DNA of 64,000 nucleotides, taken from NCBI RefSeq assembly GCF_004360155.1, contig NZ_SAIS01000007.1, forward strand, positions 186,001 through 250,000, given 5' to 3'. The stretch comes from Paraglaciecola marina. Lineage in GTDB: Bacteria > Pseudomonadota > Gammaproteobacteria > Enterobacterales > Alteromonadaceae. The notes under the pieces are model-generated. The model did not search any database. It was given only the letters and a program-made list of their open reading frames with translations, and had not been told where the DNA came from. Numbering within the stretch: position 1 is the stretch's first letter; the number at the start of each line of letters is the position of its first letter. The position numbers and the translations under genes were made by a program. This document shows positions 49,468-57,797 of the stretch, in pieces.

Positions 49468-50475
49468 TTGAATATCCAGACTACACGTGAACAACAGTTA
49501 TTAAATTGGATTAATATCCATACGAACTTTACTTGCGAAGCTCTAATTATGGTTTCGGCTGACGCTAGCTTTCGTCGCTACTTTCGTTTTCAATCAGACG
49601 ATAAGTGGATTATCGCTGTAGATGCCCCCCCAGAATTTGAGAACTGTGCTGCTTTTGTAAATGTTGCCTCTAGTTATAAAGAACATGATATTCATGTTCC
49701 TAAAGTATACGCCTACGATTTGGACCTTGGATTTTACTGTCAGGAATATTTTGGTGACACCTTGTTTTCTGAGCATTTAAATCATCAAAATTGCCACCAG
49801 TTATATAAAAAAGCCCTTGGCGTTATCCCTTTAGTTCAAAAATGTAAAGCTACCTTGCAAGGGCCATTACCTATTTACGATGCTGTTTTAGTTAATAAAG
49901 AAGTGGCCATGCTCAAAGATTGGTTGCTTGATAAGTATTTGCAAATGAGATTATCGGAAAATGAATTAAGGGTAATTCAGCAAGCGACAAAGAGTCTAAC
50001 AGATAACTTTTTGTCTCAGCCTTATGCTGGAGTCCACAGAGATTATCATTCTAGAAATCTCATGATACTTGGTGATGACATTGGCGTAATAGATTTTCAA
50101 GATGCTGTAGTGGGGCCCATAACCTATGATGCTGTATCTTTATTAAAAGACTGCTATCAAAAATGGCCCCAAGAATGGGTTGCTTCATGGTTAAAGGTTT
50201 GGCATCAAGAATTCTATTCTAATTATTCTTGGGATGACTTTAAGTTTTGGTTTGATATAACGGGTATGCAGCGGCACACCAAAGTCGCTGGTATTTTTGC
50301 TAGATTATATATACGTGACGGTAAGTCAGGGTATTTAGCAGATATTCCCCGCACCTTAGAATATTTAATTGAAGCCGCTAATGCTTACCCTGAATATAAA
50401 GATTTTGCTGCTGTGATTGGAGACAAGATTTTACCCGCTGTCTTAGCAAAACAACAAAGTATTGCTTATGCATAG
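49468..50475 (+). CDS. amgK: Anomeric N-acetylmuramate/N-acetylglucosamine kinase AmgK
   Basis: AmgK phosphorylates MurNAc and GlcNAc at the anomeric carbon in the peptidoglycan recycling route that bypasses de novo UDP-MurNAc synthesis. The 335-aa protein has the aminoglycoside-phosphotransferase fold: catalytic GVHRDYHSRNLMIL (about 187-200) and the metal-binding DFQDAVVGP (about 208-216). The partner MurU overlaps its end and lptD is divergent, the arrangement known from Pseudomonas putida, which makes this call firm. The start is a TTG with a weak ribosome binding site; the next ATG would remove about 27 residues. Confidence 0.9.
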   Translation: MNIQTTREQQLLNWINIHTNFTCEALIMVSADASFRRYFRFQSDDKWIIAVDAPPEFENCAAFVNVASSYKEHDIHVPKVYAYDLDLGFYCQEYFGDTLFSEHLNHQNCHQLYKKALGVIPLVQKCKATLQGPLPIYDAVLVNKEVAMLKDWLLDKYLQMRLSENELRVIQQATKSLTDNFLSQPYAGVHRDYHSRNLMILGDDIGVIDFQDAVVGPITYDAVSLLKDCYQKWPQEWVASWLKVWHQEFYSNYSWDDFKFWFDITGMQRHTKVAGIFARLYIRDGKSGYLADIPRTLEYLIEAANAYPEYKDFAAVIGDKILPAVLAKQQSIAYA

Positions 50476-51139
50476 TACCGCTATGATTTTGGCTGCGGGC
50501 AGGGGAGAGCGGATGCGGCCACTTACGGATACGGTACCTAAACCCCTTCTTACTATTCATCAAAAGCCATTAATCGAGTATCACTTAGAAGCGTTAAAAG
50601 TGGCGGGGTATCAACGGGTGATTATTAACCACGCTTGGTTGGGGCATCTGATTGAAGAAGAAATTGGTAATGGTAAACGCTTTGGATTGCAGGTTATTTA
50701 CTCTCCAGAAGTCAATGCACTTGAAACCGCAGGTGGCATAGTAAAAGCATTACCTTTGCTTTGCCCGACTGAACAAGCGCAGAGTTTTACTGTCATTAAT
50801 GGCGACGTGTTTACTGATTTTGATTTTGCTAGCTTACGAGACCTCAGACTTTCTGGTGAGGAAGCGCATTTGGTGATGGTAGATAATCCAGAGCATAACC
50901 CTAAAGGGGATTTTTACTTTGAAGATAGGCGTCTGAGCGTTAGCCAAGGAAAAAAGCTCACATTTAGCGGCATTGCCGTTTACCAGAAATCTTTTTTTGA
51001 TAATGTTAGTTGTGAAATTCAGTCTTTGGCCCCCATGTTAATAGCTGGAATACAAAATAATTTAATTAGTGCCCAATACTTTTTGGGTAATTGGACTGAT
51101 GTCGGCACACCAGAACGCCTGGCTCAGTTAAACAAATAG
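50468..51139 (+). CDS. murU: N-acetylmuramate alpha-1-phosphate uridylyltransferase MurU
   Basis: MurU converts MurNAc-1-phosphate and UTP to UDP-MurNAc in cell-wall recycling. The 223-aa nucleotidyltransferase has the N-terminal ILAAGRGERMRPLTDTVPKP signature, INGDVFTDFDF at the metal site, and NWTDVGTPERL near the C-terminus. ATG 50468 was chosen; a TTG two codons upstream is possible. It overlaps amgK by 8 bp. Together they provide a fosfomycin-insensitive route to UDP-MurNAc. Confidence 0.92.
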   Translation: MHSTAMILAAGRGERMRPLTDTVPKPLLTIHQKPLIEYHLEALKVAGYQRVIINHAWLGHLIEEEIGNGKRFGLQVIYSPEVNALETAGGIVKALPLLCPTEQAQSFTVINGDVFTDFDFASLRDLRLSGEEAHLVMVDNPEHNPKGDFYFEDRRLSVSQGKKLTFSGIAVYQKSFFDNVSCEIQSLAPMLIAGIQNNLISAQYFLGNWTDVGTPERLAQLNK

Positions 51140-51152
51140 GTATGATGAGTAA

Positions 51153-51986
51153 ATGATTGGAAAAATTTTAGGAACCATTTTTGGTTCTATGTTTGGTGGT
51201 ATTCCCGGAGCCGTATTAGGTTTTATGGTGGGGCACTTTTTTGATAAAGGTTATAGACAAGACTTTAATCAAAAAGGCGGCTTTAGCCGCTTTTTTAGTA
51301 CAGAAGAGGCATTAAAGTCCCAGGCAATATTTTTCCATTGTTTATTTTCTGTGATGGGGCATATCGCCAAAGCTGATGGCAAAGTTAGCGACTCTGAAAT
51401 TCGCATGGCAAGCACCTTGATGGATCAGATGAAGCTAGAGGGAGAGATGCGGGTAGAGGCTCAGCAAGCCTTTAGAGATGGCAAGGCCGCAAGCTTTCCG
51501 TTAAAACAAACTGTCAAAGACTTTAAAGAGTCATGTCACGGTCGTCGTGACATAATGCAAGTGTATTTAGAAATATTAATTCAATCGGCTTACGTTGATG
51601 GCAAGCTTGATAAAGCTGAGCAAGTTATTTTAGAGACTGTGGCGCAATACCTAGGATTTCCCCAAAGAGACTTATTGTATTTACTGTCAGCATTTGAAGC
51701 AGAACTTCGCTTTAGACAAGGTGGTGGGCAACAGCGTGCTGGTGGGCACTCTGCCGCTTATTCATCACAGCAGTCTTTAGCTGATGCCTATAAAATTTTA
51801 GGGGTTACCGCATCTGATGACGATAAAAGTATTAAAAAAGCCTATCGAAAATTAATGAGTGAACACCATCCAGATAAATTGGTCTCAAAGGGCTTGCCTA
51901 AACAAGCCTTAGAAATGGCAAAAAATAAAGCTCAAGATATTCAAGCTGCGTATGAGCTAATTAAGGAAAAGCGCGGGTTTAGATAA
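51153..51986 (+). CDS. djlA: DnaJ-like membrane co-chaperone DjlA
   Basis: A membrane-anchored DnaK co-chaperone. A single Gly-rich N-terminal helix (about 3-30, IGKILGTIFGSMFGG) has the packing motif typical of DjlA dimerisation. A TerB-like helical domain follows (about 55-180). A Gly/Gln-rich linker and a C-terminal J domain (about 210-277) complete it, with HHPDKL containing the essential HPD. The 277-aa length matches the family (about 271). It lies 13 bp after murU. In E. coli djlA is also next to lptD. Confidence 0.95.
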   Translation: MIGKILGTIFGSMFGGIPGAVLGFMVGHFFDKGYRQDFNQKGGFSRFFSTEEALKSQAIFFHCLFSVMGHIAKADGKVSDSEIRMASTLMDQMKLEGEMRVEAQQAFRDGKAASFPLKQTVKDFKESCHGRRDIMQVYLEILIQSAYVDGKLDKAEQVILETVAQYLGFPQRDLLYLLSAFEAELRFRQGGGQQRAGGHSAAYSSQQSLADAYKILGVTASDDDKSIKKAYRKLMSEHHPDKLVSKGLPKQALEMAKNKAQDIQAAYELIKEKRGFR

Positions 51987-52124
51987 GCTTTAAAGTCGTA
52001 GTTGCTAATGTTTCGTCAATAAATTAGATTTTGTGTTTCGACGTTGGCAATGAGTTAAGGCTCGCTTCAGTTTTTGTTCATGTGGTTTTCTGCAAACTAG
52101 TCGCAGGTTTGAAAGGAGCACCAC

Positions 52125-52871
52125 ATGAAACGTTTATTATTAATTGGGTTGGCAAGTTTAACTTTACCGACAGATTTATATGCTAAACCAGCAGATGACT
52201 GGGAAGTTACATCGTTCGAACAGCAGTTTGATAACAACAGCGAGCTAGTTTATAAAACTACGTCTGTTACCCCTCAAGAACCATTAGAAACATCTAAAAA
52301 TGCAGTCCCAGTCACTAGCCAAGCAAGACAAATTGCTGAGGCTAGAACCTTAGATATTCGCCCAGAGGCTAAAAACGCCAGTTCTGATTTTTGGATATAT
52401 GATGCTTGGGTAGAGTTTTATGGTGATGAAGACGGGGATGGTTTTTACAGTCACTTTGCTGTGAGCTTAGATGCAGATACTTATTTTAGTGAAGCTCAAG
52501 TATATGCCCGTCTTTATTTGGGCAAGAATGAACTATTTAAGGAATATCATACGACTAGTACCTTCACTATTTATGGTGATAGTAGTGCCGACAATTTGGT
52601 AGTGGAAAGTGAACTGTTAACTGGTTTTACTCCAGGTGACTATGAGGTGCTAATTGAACTATATGACGAGTATAGCAATGAATTGGTTGCTGTAATTGAT
52701 GGCTATAATGATGGAGACTTGTATTTATTACCCTTAGAAAGTAACAATTATGAAGAGGTGTACGAAGAGCCTAGTGTTATTATTGTGACTGAGCATGGTG
52801 GCAGTATGGGGTGGGGGATTTTGTGTTTACTACCTTTGTTATTCAGAAAAAAGTGGATAAGCCAGCGGTAA
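52125..52871 (+). CDS. Choice-of-anchor H-type protein with GlyGly-CTERM-like tail
   Basis: A signal peptide (about 1-21, ending DLYAK) is followed by a beta-rich domain with a calcium-binding-like DEDGDGFYSHFAVSLDAD. The C-terminus has GGSMGW, a hydrophobic helix and a basic end (FRKKW), which fits the GlyGly-CTERM sorting signal processed by rhombosortase and linked to type II secretion. I associate this architecture with the choice-of-anchor H family; its function is unknown. A strong AAAGGAG lies before the ATG. The last codons overlap a hairpin that terminates the opposite-strand operon. Confidence 0.78.
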   Translation: MKRLLLIGLASLTLPTDLYAKPADDWEVTSFEQQFDNNSELVYKTTSVTPQEPLETSKNAVPVTSQARQIAEARTLDIRPEAKNASSDFWIYDAWVEFYGDEDGDGFYSHFAVSLDADTYFSEAQVYARLYLGKNELFKEYHTTSTFTIYGDSSADNLVVESELLTGFTPGDYEVLIELYDEYSNELVAVIDGYNDGDLYLLPLESNNYEEVYEEPSVIIVTEHGGSMGWGILCLLPLLFRKKWISQR

Positions 52872-52880
52872 GGCTTATCC
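52847..52880 (-). terminator. Terminator of the SPFH operon inside the opposite gene
   Basis: GGATAAGCC and GGCTTATCC are perfect 9-base arms around an 8-base loop, followed in the minus direction by AC and TTTTTT. It overlaps the stop of the plus-strand gene, so it may also stop that transcript. Confidence 0.78.
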
Positions 52881-52902
52881 ATTCAAGTAGTTAATTTTTA
52901 TG

Positions 52903-53094
52903 CTATTTTTTGTCGGGTTCAACCACTTCAGTGACAACTTTTTGTATTAGTTTGACTCTACCTTGTTTTACTAAGGTATCTCTAAGAACGTACTCAATTT
53001 GCGCGTTTACGCTGCGCAGATCGTCATCTGCCCAGCGTTGCATGGCAGCTAGCACATCAGGGTTTATTCGTAATGGAAACGCTTTTTTAGACAC
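52903..53094 (-). CDS. Arc-type ribbon-helix-helix DNA-binding protein (63 aa)
   Basis: A short protein with the Arc/MetJ-like pattern: a strand KAFPLRINPD, then helices VLAAMQRWADDDLRSVNAQI and EYVLRDTLVKQG. It is probably a dimeric DNA-binding protein. GTG start; 5 bp after the DUF4177 stop. It is the last gene of the SPFH-DUF4177-Arc operon, and it may regulate that operon through a palindrome near the SPFH start. Alternatively it binds the membrane partner; there is no toxin gene nearby. Confidence 0.82.
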   Translation of the reverse strand: MSKKAFPLRINPDVLAAMQRWADDDLRSVNAQIEYVLRDTLVKQGRVKLIQKVVTEVVEPDKK

Positions 53095-53099
53095 ACTAA

Positions 53100-53297
53100 C
53101 TACCTTGGCCTCTTTAAGACCGCTTGAGAATGACTACTCCCCATACTGGTTGTTGAACCCAAAGTACAACTGACTAACTCCCAGTTTTGCCTGCCTAAAT
53201 CATTTAGTACTACCTCTAGCTCATGTGTATCGGGCACTTGGGTGATAAAACCTTTAGCTTTTGCTTTTATATTCACTACTTTGTATTCCCATTGCAT
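53100..53297 (-). CDS. DUF4177 family protein (65 aa)
   Basis: The pattern MQWEYKVVNIKAKAKG, NDLGRQNWELVSCT and a C-terminal AVLKRPR fits DUF4177, a small alpha-beta family of unknown function. There is no signal peptide. AAGGAG precedes the ATG. It begins 11 bp after the SPFH gene and ends 5 bp before the Arc-type gene, so the three are surely co-transcribed. Confidence 0.85.
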   Translation of the reverse strand: MQWEYKVVNIKAKAKGFITQVPDTHELEVVLNDLGRQNWELVSCTLGSTTSMGSSHSQAVLKRPR

Positions 53298-53308
53298 GGT
53301 TATTCTCC

Positions 53309-54166
53309 TTAATACAAGCTGCCGCTGTTGACTATAGGTTGAGCGTTTTTATCGCCACACAAGACCACTAATAAATTACTCACCATCATGGCTTTTCGTT
53401 CTTCATCTAGATCTACCACACCCTTAGACTCTAGTCGTTCGAGAGCCATTTCTACCATACCAACAGCACCTTCAACTATTTTACTGCGAGCGGCGATAAT
53501 CGCTGTAGCTTGCTGGCGTTGCAACATGGCGCTGGCGATTTCTTGGGCGTAGGCTAGATGGCTGATTTTAGATTCGTGTACTGTTAAGCCTGCTTTGCCT
53601 AAACGCTCTTGGATTTCTTCTTTGAGCTTTTCAGATATTTGCTGAGGGTGGCTACGAAGTGCAATATCAGAGCTATCTTCGTTTTGAGGGTCGTAAGAAT
53701 AACTGCTGGCTAAATTACGTAGTGCAGATTCACTTTGAATGGTGACATAGCTCTCGTAATCGTCTACTTCAAACATGGCCTCTGCTGAATCGGTAACAGA
53801 CCATACAACTATGGTAGCAATTTCTATTGGGTTACCTAAGTTATCGTTAACCTTAATCTTTGCAGATTCAAAATTACGGATCCGTAATGACACAGTTTTA
53901 CGCATGAAAAAGGGAATGGTCCAACGTAAACCATTGCGTTTTTCAGTACCTACATAACTACCAAATAGAGTCATGACTTTAGCTTGATTTGGTTGCACCA
54001 TAAAAAAGCCGCCCCAACAAATCAGCACAACTACAGTGCAAAATCCACTAAGTGGAAGCAGCATTTGGTTAAGTACCATAAAACCAAATCCTAGTTGCAA
54101 CAGAGGCAAAACAGCAAAAAATGCTAAATAACCGTTTATTGAAAAGCCTTTTTTCTCAACAATCAT
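53309..54166 (-). CDS. SPFH/Band 7 membrane protein
   Basis: An inner-membrane scaffold-like protein of 285 aa. Two adjacent hydrophobic segments (about 12-60) are followed by the SPFH domain: [48 protein letters not shown] and [20 protein letters not shown]. The helical C-terminal part includes [20 protein letters not shown] and [23 protein letters not shown] proteins oligomerise and organise membrane microdomains or protect proteases; the role here is unknown. A strong AAAGGAG precedes the ATG. First gene of a three-gene operon. Confidence 0.92.
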   Translation of the reverse strand: MIVEKKGFSINGYLAFFAVLPLLQLGFGFMVLNQMLLPLSGFCTVVVLICWGGFFMVQPNQAKVMTLFGSYVGTEKRNGLRWTIPFFMRKTVSLRIRNFESAKIKVNDNLGNPIEIATIVVWSVTDSAEAMFEVDDYESYVTIQSESALRNLASSYSYDPQNEDSSDIALRSHPQQISEKLKEEIQERLGKAGLTVHESKISHLAYAQEIASAMLQRQQATAIIAARSKIVEGAVGMVEMALERLESKGVVDLDEERKAMMVSNLLVVLCGDKNAQPIVNSGSLY

Positions 54167-54176
54167 AAATACTCCT

Positions 54177-54190
54177 TTATGATATCATAA
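54177..54190. promoter_or_regulatory. Palindrome at the SPFH start, possible Arc-type operator
   Basis: TTATGATATCATAA is a perfect 14-bp palindrome, and ATGAT/ATCAT half-sites continue to 54195. It touches the ribosome binding site and contains TATGAT, a possible -10 on the minus strand. It would suit autorepression by the ribbon-helix-helix protein of the operon. Confidence 0.45.
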
Positions 54191-54433
54191 TGATGTCTTT
54201 AGTAAATCTAATTTAGTTTTGTATTTAATGCAATGTTTTTGTTTTAGTTGAATATTTTGTAAGCAAGTTTTTTGAATATTTAACTAGGATGAAATTGCTT
54301 AGAGCCTTGATCTTCGTGAAGATTTATTCTCGGATTTATGTCCTTAATCTAAATCCTGCTGGTTTAAATCTTCGCCCTTTGTTTAGAGAAGCGATAATTT
54401 AGGTGTGATAATTGCTTTTTATATTCGATATTT

Positions 54434-54449
54434 TAGACCAAATGGTCAA
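54434..54449. promoter_or_regulatory. RutR-like operator upstream of the nuclease
   Basis: TAGACCAAATGGTCAA matches 15 of 16 positions of the E. coli RutR consensus TTGACCANNTGGTCAA as I remember it. It is 120-135 bp before the nuclease ATG. Confidence 0.6.
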
Positions 54450-54471
54450 CTTGGGTGGTTTTTTAACATGC

Positions 54472-54489
54472 TTGTCATACTCCTGTCAC
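54472..54489 (+). promoter_or_regulatory. Pho box upstream of the nuclease
   Basis: TTGTCAT-ACTC-CTGTCAC consists of two 7-base repeats 4 bases apart, the arrangement of PhoB sites (CTGTCAT-4-CTGTCAY). Only one base differs from consensus in the repeats. It lies about 80 bp before the ATG and could replace a -35. Confidence 0.6.
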
Positions 54490-54568
54490 AGAAGTTAAGG
54501 AATATGCCCCCAATTTAAAAATAATAATAAGTTGCTCAAAACGACATTAACCATTTCTAGGAGAAATT

Positions 54569-57500
54569 ATGAAATTGAAGTATCCAGCATTGCTGGCTTT
54601 GCTTTGTGCATCGTCTGCACATGCAACAGAAGTCTTTATCAATGAAATTCATTACGACAACGATGGAGCTGACGAGTCAGAATTCATCGAAGTTGTTGCC
54701 CCCATAGCTACTGATTTATCTGGATGGACTGTTGCCTTGTACAACGGCTCATCATCTCAACTAAGTGTTTATGAGACATTAACTGTTTCTGAAGGCGCGA
54801 CTTCTGTTAGTGACGGTGGTGGCTACAGCTACTATGTGTTGTCACCATCTAGTATACAAAACGGCTCACCAGACGGTATGGCGTTAGTTGATGCTGATGG
54901 CACCGTTATACAGTTTTTAAGTTATGAAGGCAGCTTAACTGCTGCTAGTGGCCCCGCTGCAGGTTTAACCAGTGTTGATATTGGTGTAGAAGAATCAAGT
55001 AGTACGCCAATTGGGTATTCGTTACAACTAAGTGGTGCAGGTAGCATTTATTCAGATTTTGCTTGGCAAGCTGAGGCTTTAAATACCGCCGGAGCTAGCA
55101 ACAACGATCAGTCTTTTTCTGATGACGATGGTGCAGGGTCGGGCTCTACCGGCGACACTTCTTCTCTTTTTATTAACGAAATTCATTACGATAACGATGG
55201 CTCTGACATTAATGAAGGTGTTGAGATTGCCGGTGTTGCAGGTACCGATTTATCAGGTGTAACTTTAGTTCTTTATAATGGTAACAGTGGTGCTGCTTAT
55301 GGCACTGAAGAACTATCAGGTATTGTGCCTGATCAAGATAATGAATTTGGAACATTATCATTTGCGATCAGCGGTTTGCAGAATGGGGCTCCAGATGGTT
55401 TTGCCTTAGTGGATGCTGATGGTGTGGTGTTACAGTTTATTAGTTATGAAGGCAGCATGGTCGCTACTGATGGTGCGGCCGAAGGAATGACGAGTATAGA
55501 TATTGGTGTTGCAGAGTCTAGTAGCACACCAGAAGGCACCTCGTTACAACTTGTGGGTACTGGAACTGCTTATAGCGAATTTACATGGGCTGAATCAGCA
55601 ACTGAAAGTTTTGGATTGGTTAACGCCGAGCAATCTTTTGGTGAGAATGATGGTGGTGGAGAAGAACCTCAAATTGGTGCTTGTTTTGAAACCGAAACAA
55701 CCGGCTTCAAATATATAAGTGAAGTTCAAGGTTCTGGTGCTGCATCTGAGTTTGATGGTTCTGCAGTCATAGTTGAGGGTGTAGTAACTGCGTTAACTAG
55801 TAGTGGTTATTTCTTACAAGAAGAACTAGCTGATGAAGATGCCGATAGTACAACTTCTGAAGGTATCTATATTTATTCAAGTCAAGATTTCCCTGCGGTA
55901 GGAGACATCGTTCGAGTTGCAGGTACTGTGGATGAATACTACGACTTGACTGAGATCACTAGTGTTACTGAGCAGTTAGTTTGTGAAGGTTCGGCTGATG
56001 TAACAACAGTTTCGGTAACTATGCCATTGGCAGATGGTGATGATTTAGAATATTACGAAGGCATGATTGTTAGTGTAAGTGATTTGACTGTTTTTGATAC
56101 TGCTACCCTTTGGCAGTATGGAGAAATGGGTTTAAGCAATGAACTTAAGCCACAGCCAACTGACAAATATGCACCGCTTTCTACTGAATATTATGATTTA
56201 GTTGCAAGTAATGCTGAAAACATTATTTATGTAGAAGACAATACTTCGTCTAGTTATCCTGATGAATTAAGTTTTTACACTAACTTTAGTTACGCTAACC
56301 CTATCCGCATTGGTGATACCGTATCTGCCACTGGACCTTTAAACTATTCATACGATCTTTATCGTATAAATCCAATTGAAGAAGTCATAGTGTATAGCGA
56401 ACGTGATGCGGCTCCAGTGTTAGATGAAGGTGATATGAAAATTGCTACTTTCAATGTACTTAACTACTTCAATGGTGAGTATGATGAAGAGGGCAATGTA
56501 ACCTTCGACTACAGTGAAAACCGTGGTGCCGAAAATTTAGAAGAGTTTGAGTTACAAGAAGCACGTATAGTTGAAGCAATCGTAACTTTAGATGCCGATG
56601 TAGTGGGTCTAATGGAAATTGAAAACGATGGTTTTGGTGAAAACAGTGCAATTCAGTCTTTAGTAACAGCTGTAAATGCTCAGCTGTCAGAAGAAGAGCA
56701 ATATAGCTTCGTTGCAACATCTGATGAAAGCTTAGTAGGTACTGATGCCATAGCTGTGGGCCTTATCTATAAAGCGGCAGTTGTTACTCCTAGTGAAGAT
56801 GCTATAAAAATTGATATGCCATCACAACTTCAAGTTGCGGGTGACTATCAACAGATGCGAGTATCATTACTACAAACCTTTACACATGATGACAGTGGCC
56901 AAGAGTTTTCTTTAGTGGTAAATCACTTTAAATCTAAAGGTTCTACTTGTTATGAAGATGAAGTAGATAGTACTGAATTAGATACAATTCAGGGCAGTTG
57001 TAATGCGTTGCGCGTATCTGCAGCTGTTACTTTAGCAGAAGCGTTAGCTGCTGCTGAATTACCAGAAAAAGTTATGATTTTAGGTGACTTAAATGCATAT
57101 TCTGCTGAAGATCCTGTGGCTGTATTAACAGAATATTCACCAGAGGAGCGTGGTTATACTATTACTACTGCTATTAATACTGAACTAGATGACGGTGCGT
57201 CAGTTGAAGTAACCGAAGGTTATGGTTATGAGAATGTTGCGGAAACATTTGATGCTGATGGCTTCTCTTATTGGTATTACGACACTGCCCAAACTGGAAG
57301 TCTAGATCATATTTTAGCAAGCTCTGCTTTTATGGACGATATTGTTGACGCTACTCATTGGAGCATCAACTCAGTTGAAGCTTACCAACTTCAATATGAC
57401 CAAGCCTTGTCATATTATCGTGATGAAGATGGTTATGCCTTTACCGATGTTGGACCATATAGAAGTTCTGATCATGACCCGTTTGTAGTGTCTGTTGTTT

Positions 57501-57700
57501 TTGAAGACGCAGAAACACCAATTGTTGGTGATATCAATGGTGATGGTAAGGTTAGTGCCAGAGATTACTTTGAACTAATAAAGGCTCTTGGCAGTAAAGA
57601 AGGTACACGTAGATATATTGCTGCTGCAGATATGAATGGCAATGGTACTATCAATTTACTTGACAGAAAACTATGGGTTATCGCTTATAGAAACCGTTAA
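54569..57700 (+). CDS. Secreted ExeM/NucH-type nuclease with dockerin-like C-terminus (1043 aa)
   Basis: A signal peptide (about 1-20, ending SSAHA) is followed by two tandem lamin-tail-like repeats. They begin VFINEIHYDNDGADESEF and LFINEIHYDNDGSDINEG (about 20-195 and 200-370). Next comes an OB-fold region (about 380-475). The endonuclease/exonuclease/phosphatase domain (about 622-970) carries MKIATFNVLNYF, LMEIEND, LGDLNAY and SSDHDPF with the catalytic Glu, Asp, Asn and His. The end (about 987-1040) has two dockerin-like calcium loops, DINGDGKVSARD and DMNGNGTINLLD, instead of the GlyGly-CTERM tail usual in ExeM. It likely digests extracellular DNA for phosphate and nucleobases. Upstream Pho and RutR-like boxes agree. 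Confidence 0.9.
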   Translation: MKLKYPALLALLCASSAHATEVFINEIHYDNDGADESEFIEVVAPIATDLSGWTVALYNGSSSQLSVYETLTVSEGATSVSDGGGYSYYVLSPSSIQNGSPDGMALVDADGTVIQFLSYEGSLTAASGPAAGLTSVDIGVEESSSTPIGYSLQLSGAGSIYSDFAWQAEALNTAGASNNDQSFSDDDGAGSGSTGDTSSLFINEIHYDNDGSDINEGVEIAGVAGTDLSGVTLVLYNGNSGAAYGTEELSGIVPDQDNEFGTLSFAISGLQNGAPDGFALVDADGVVLQFISYEGSMVATDGAAEGMTSIDIGVAESSSTPEGTSLQLVGTGTAYSEFTWAESATESFGLVNAEQSFGENDGGGEEPQIGACFETETTGFKYISEVQGSGAASEFDGSAVIVEGVVTALTSSGYFLQEELADEDADSTTSEGIYIYSSQDFPAVGDIVRVAGTVDEYYDLTEITSVTEQLVCEGSADVTTVSVTMPLADGDDLEYYEGMIVSVSDLTVFDTATLWQYGEMGLSNELKPQPTDKYAPLSTEYYDLVASNAENIIYVEDNTSSSYPDELSFYTNFSYANPIRIGDTVSATGPLNYSYDLYRINPIEEVIVYSERDAAPVLDEGDMKIATFNVLNYFNGEYDEEGNVTFDYSENRGAENLEEFELQEARIVEAIVTLDADVVGLMEIENDGFGENSAIQSLVTAVNAQLSEEEQYSFVATSDESLVGTDAIAVGLIYKAAVVTPSEDAIKIDMPSQLQVAGDYQQMRVSLLQTFTHDDSGQEFSLVVNHFKSKGSTCYEDEVDSTELDTIQGSCNALRVSAAVTLAEALAAAELPEKVMILGDLNAYSAEDPVAVLTEYSPEERGYTITTAINTELDDGASVEVTEGYGYENVAETFDADGFSYWYYDTAQTGSLDHILASSAFMDDIVDATHWSINSVEAYQLQYDQALSYYRDEDGYAFTDVGPYRSSDHDPFVVSVVFEDAETPIVGDINGDGKVSARDYFELIKALGSKEGTRRYIAAADMNGNGTINLLDRKLWVIAYRNR

Positions 57701-57721
57701 TTAACTTGTTGATTAATAATT

Positions 57722-57752
57722 AAAAAGGGCGCTCAACTGAGCGCCCTTTTTT
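57722..57752. terminator. Bidirectional terminator after the nuclease gene
   Basis: AAAAAGGGCGCTC, loop AACT, GAGCGCCCTTTTTT forms a strong stem with A- and T-runs on both sides. It lies between convergent genes and can end both. Confidence 0.88.
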
Positions 57753-57797
57753 ATATAGTTTTGAAATCCTTAAAAGATATTTATGGGGGCCTTTTAA

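Larger units (their letters stand above)
54167..54568. other. Divergent regulatory region between SPFH operon and nuclease
   Basis: No gene is seen in these 402 bp, but several regulatory signals are. A 14-bp palindrome lies beside the SPFH start (54177-54190). A small inverted repeat ATCTTC-GT-GAAGAT lies at 54310-54323. A RutR-like box lies at 54434-54449 and a Pho-box-like repeat at 54472-54489. A good ribosome binding site (AGGAG) sits before the nuclease ATG. Confidence 0.7.
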
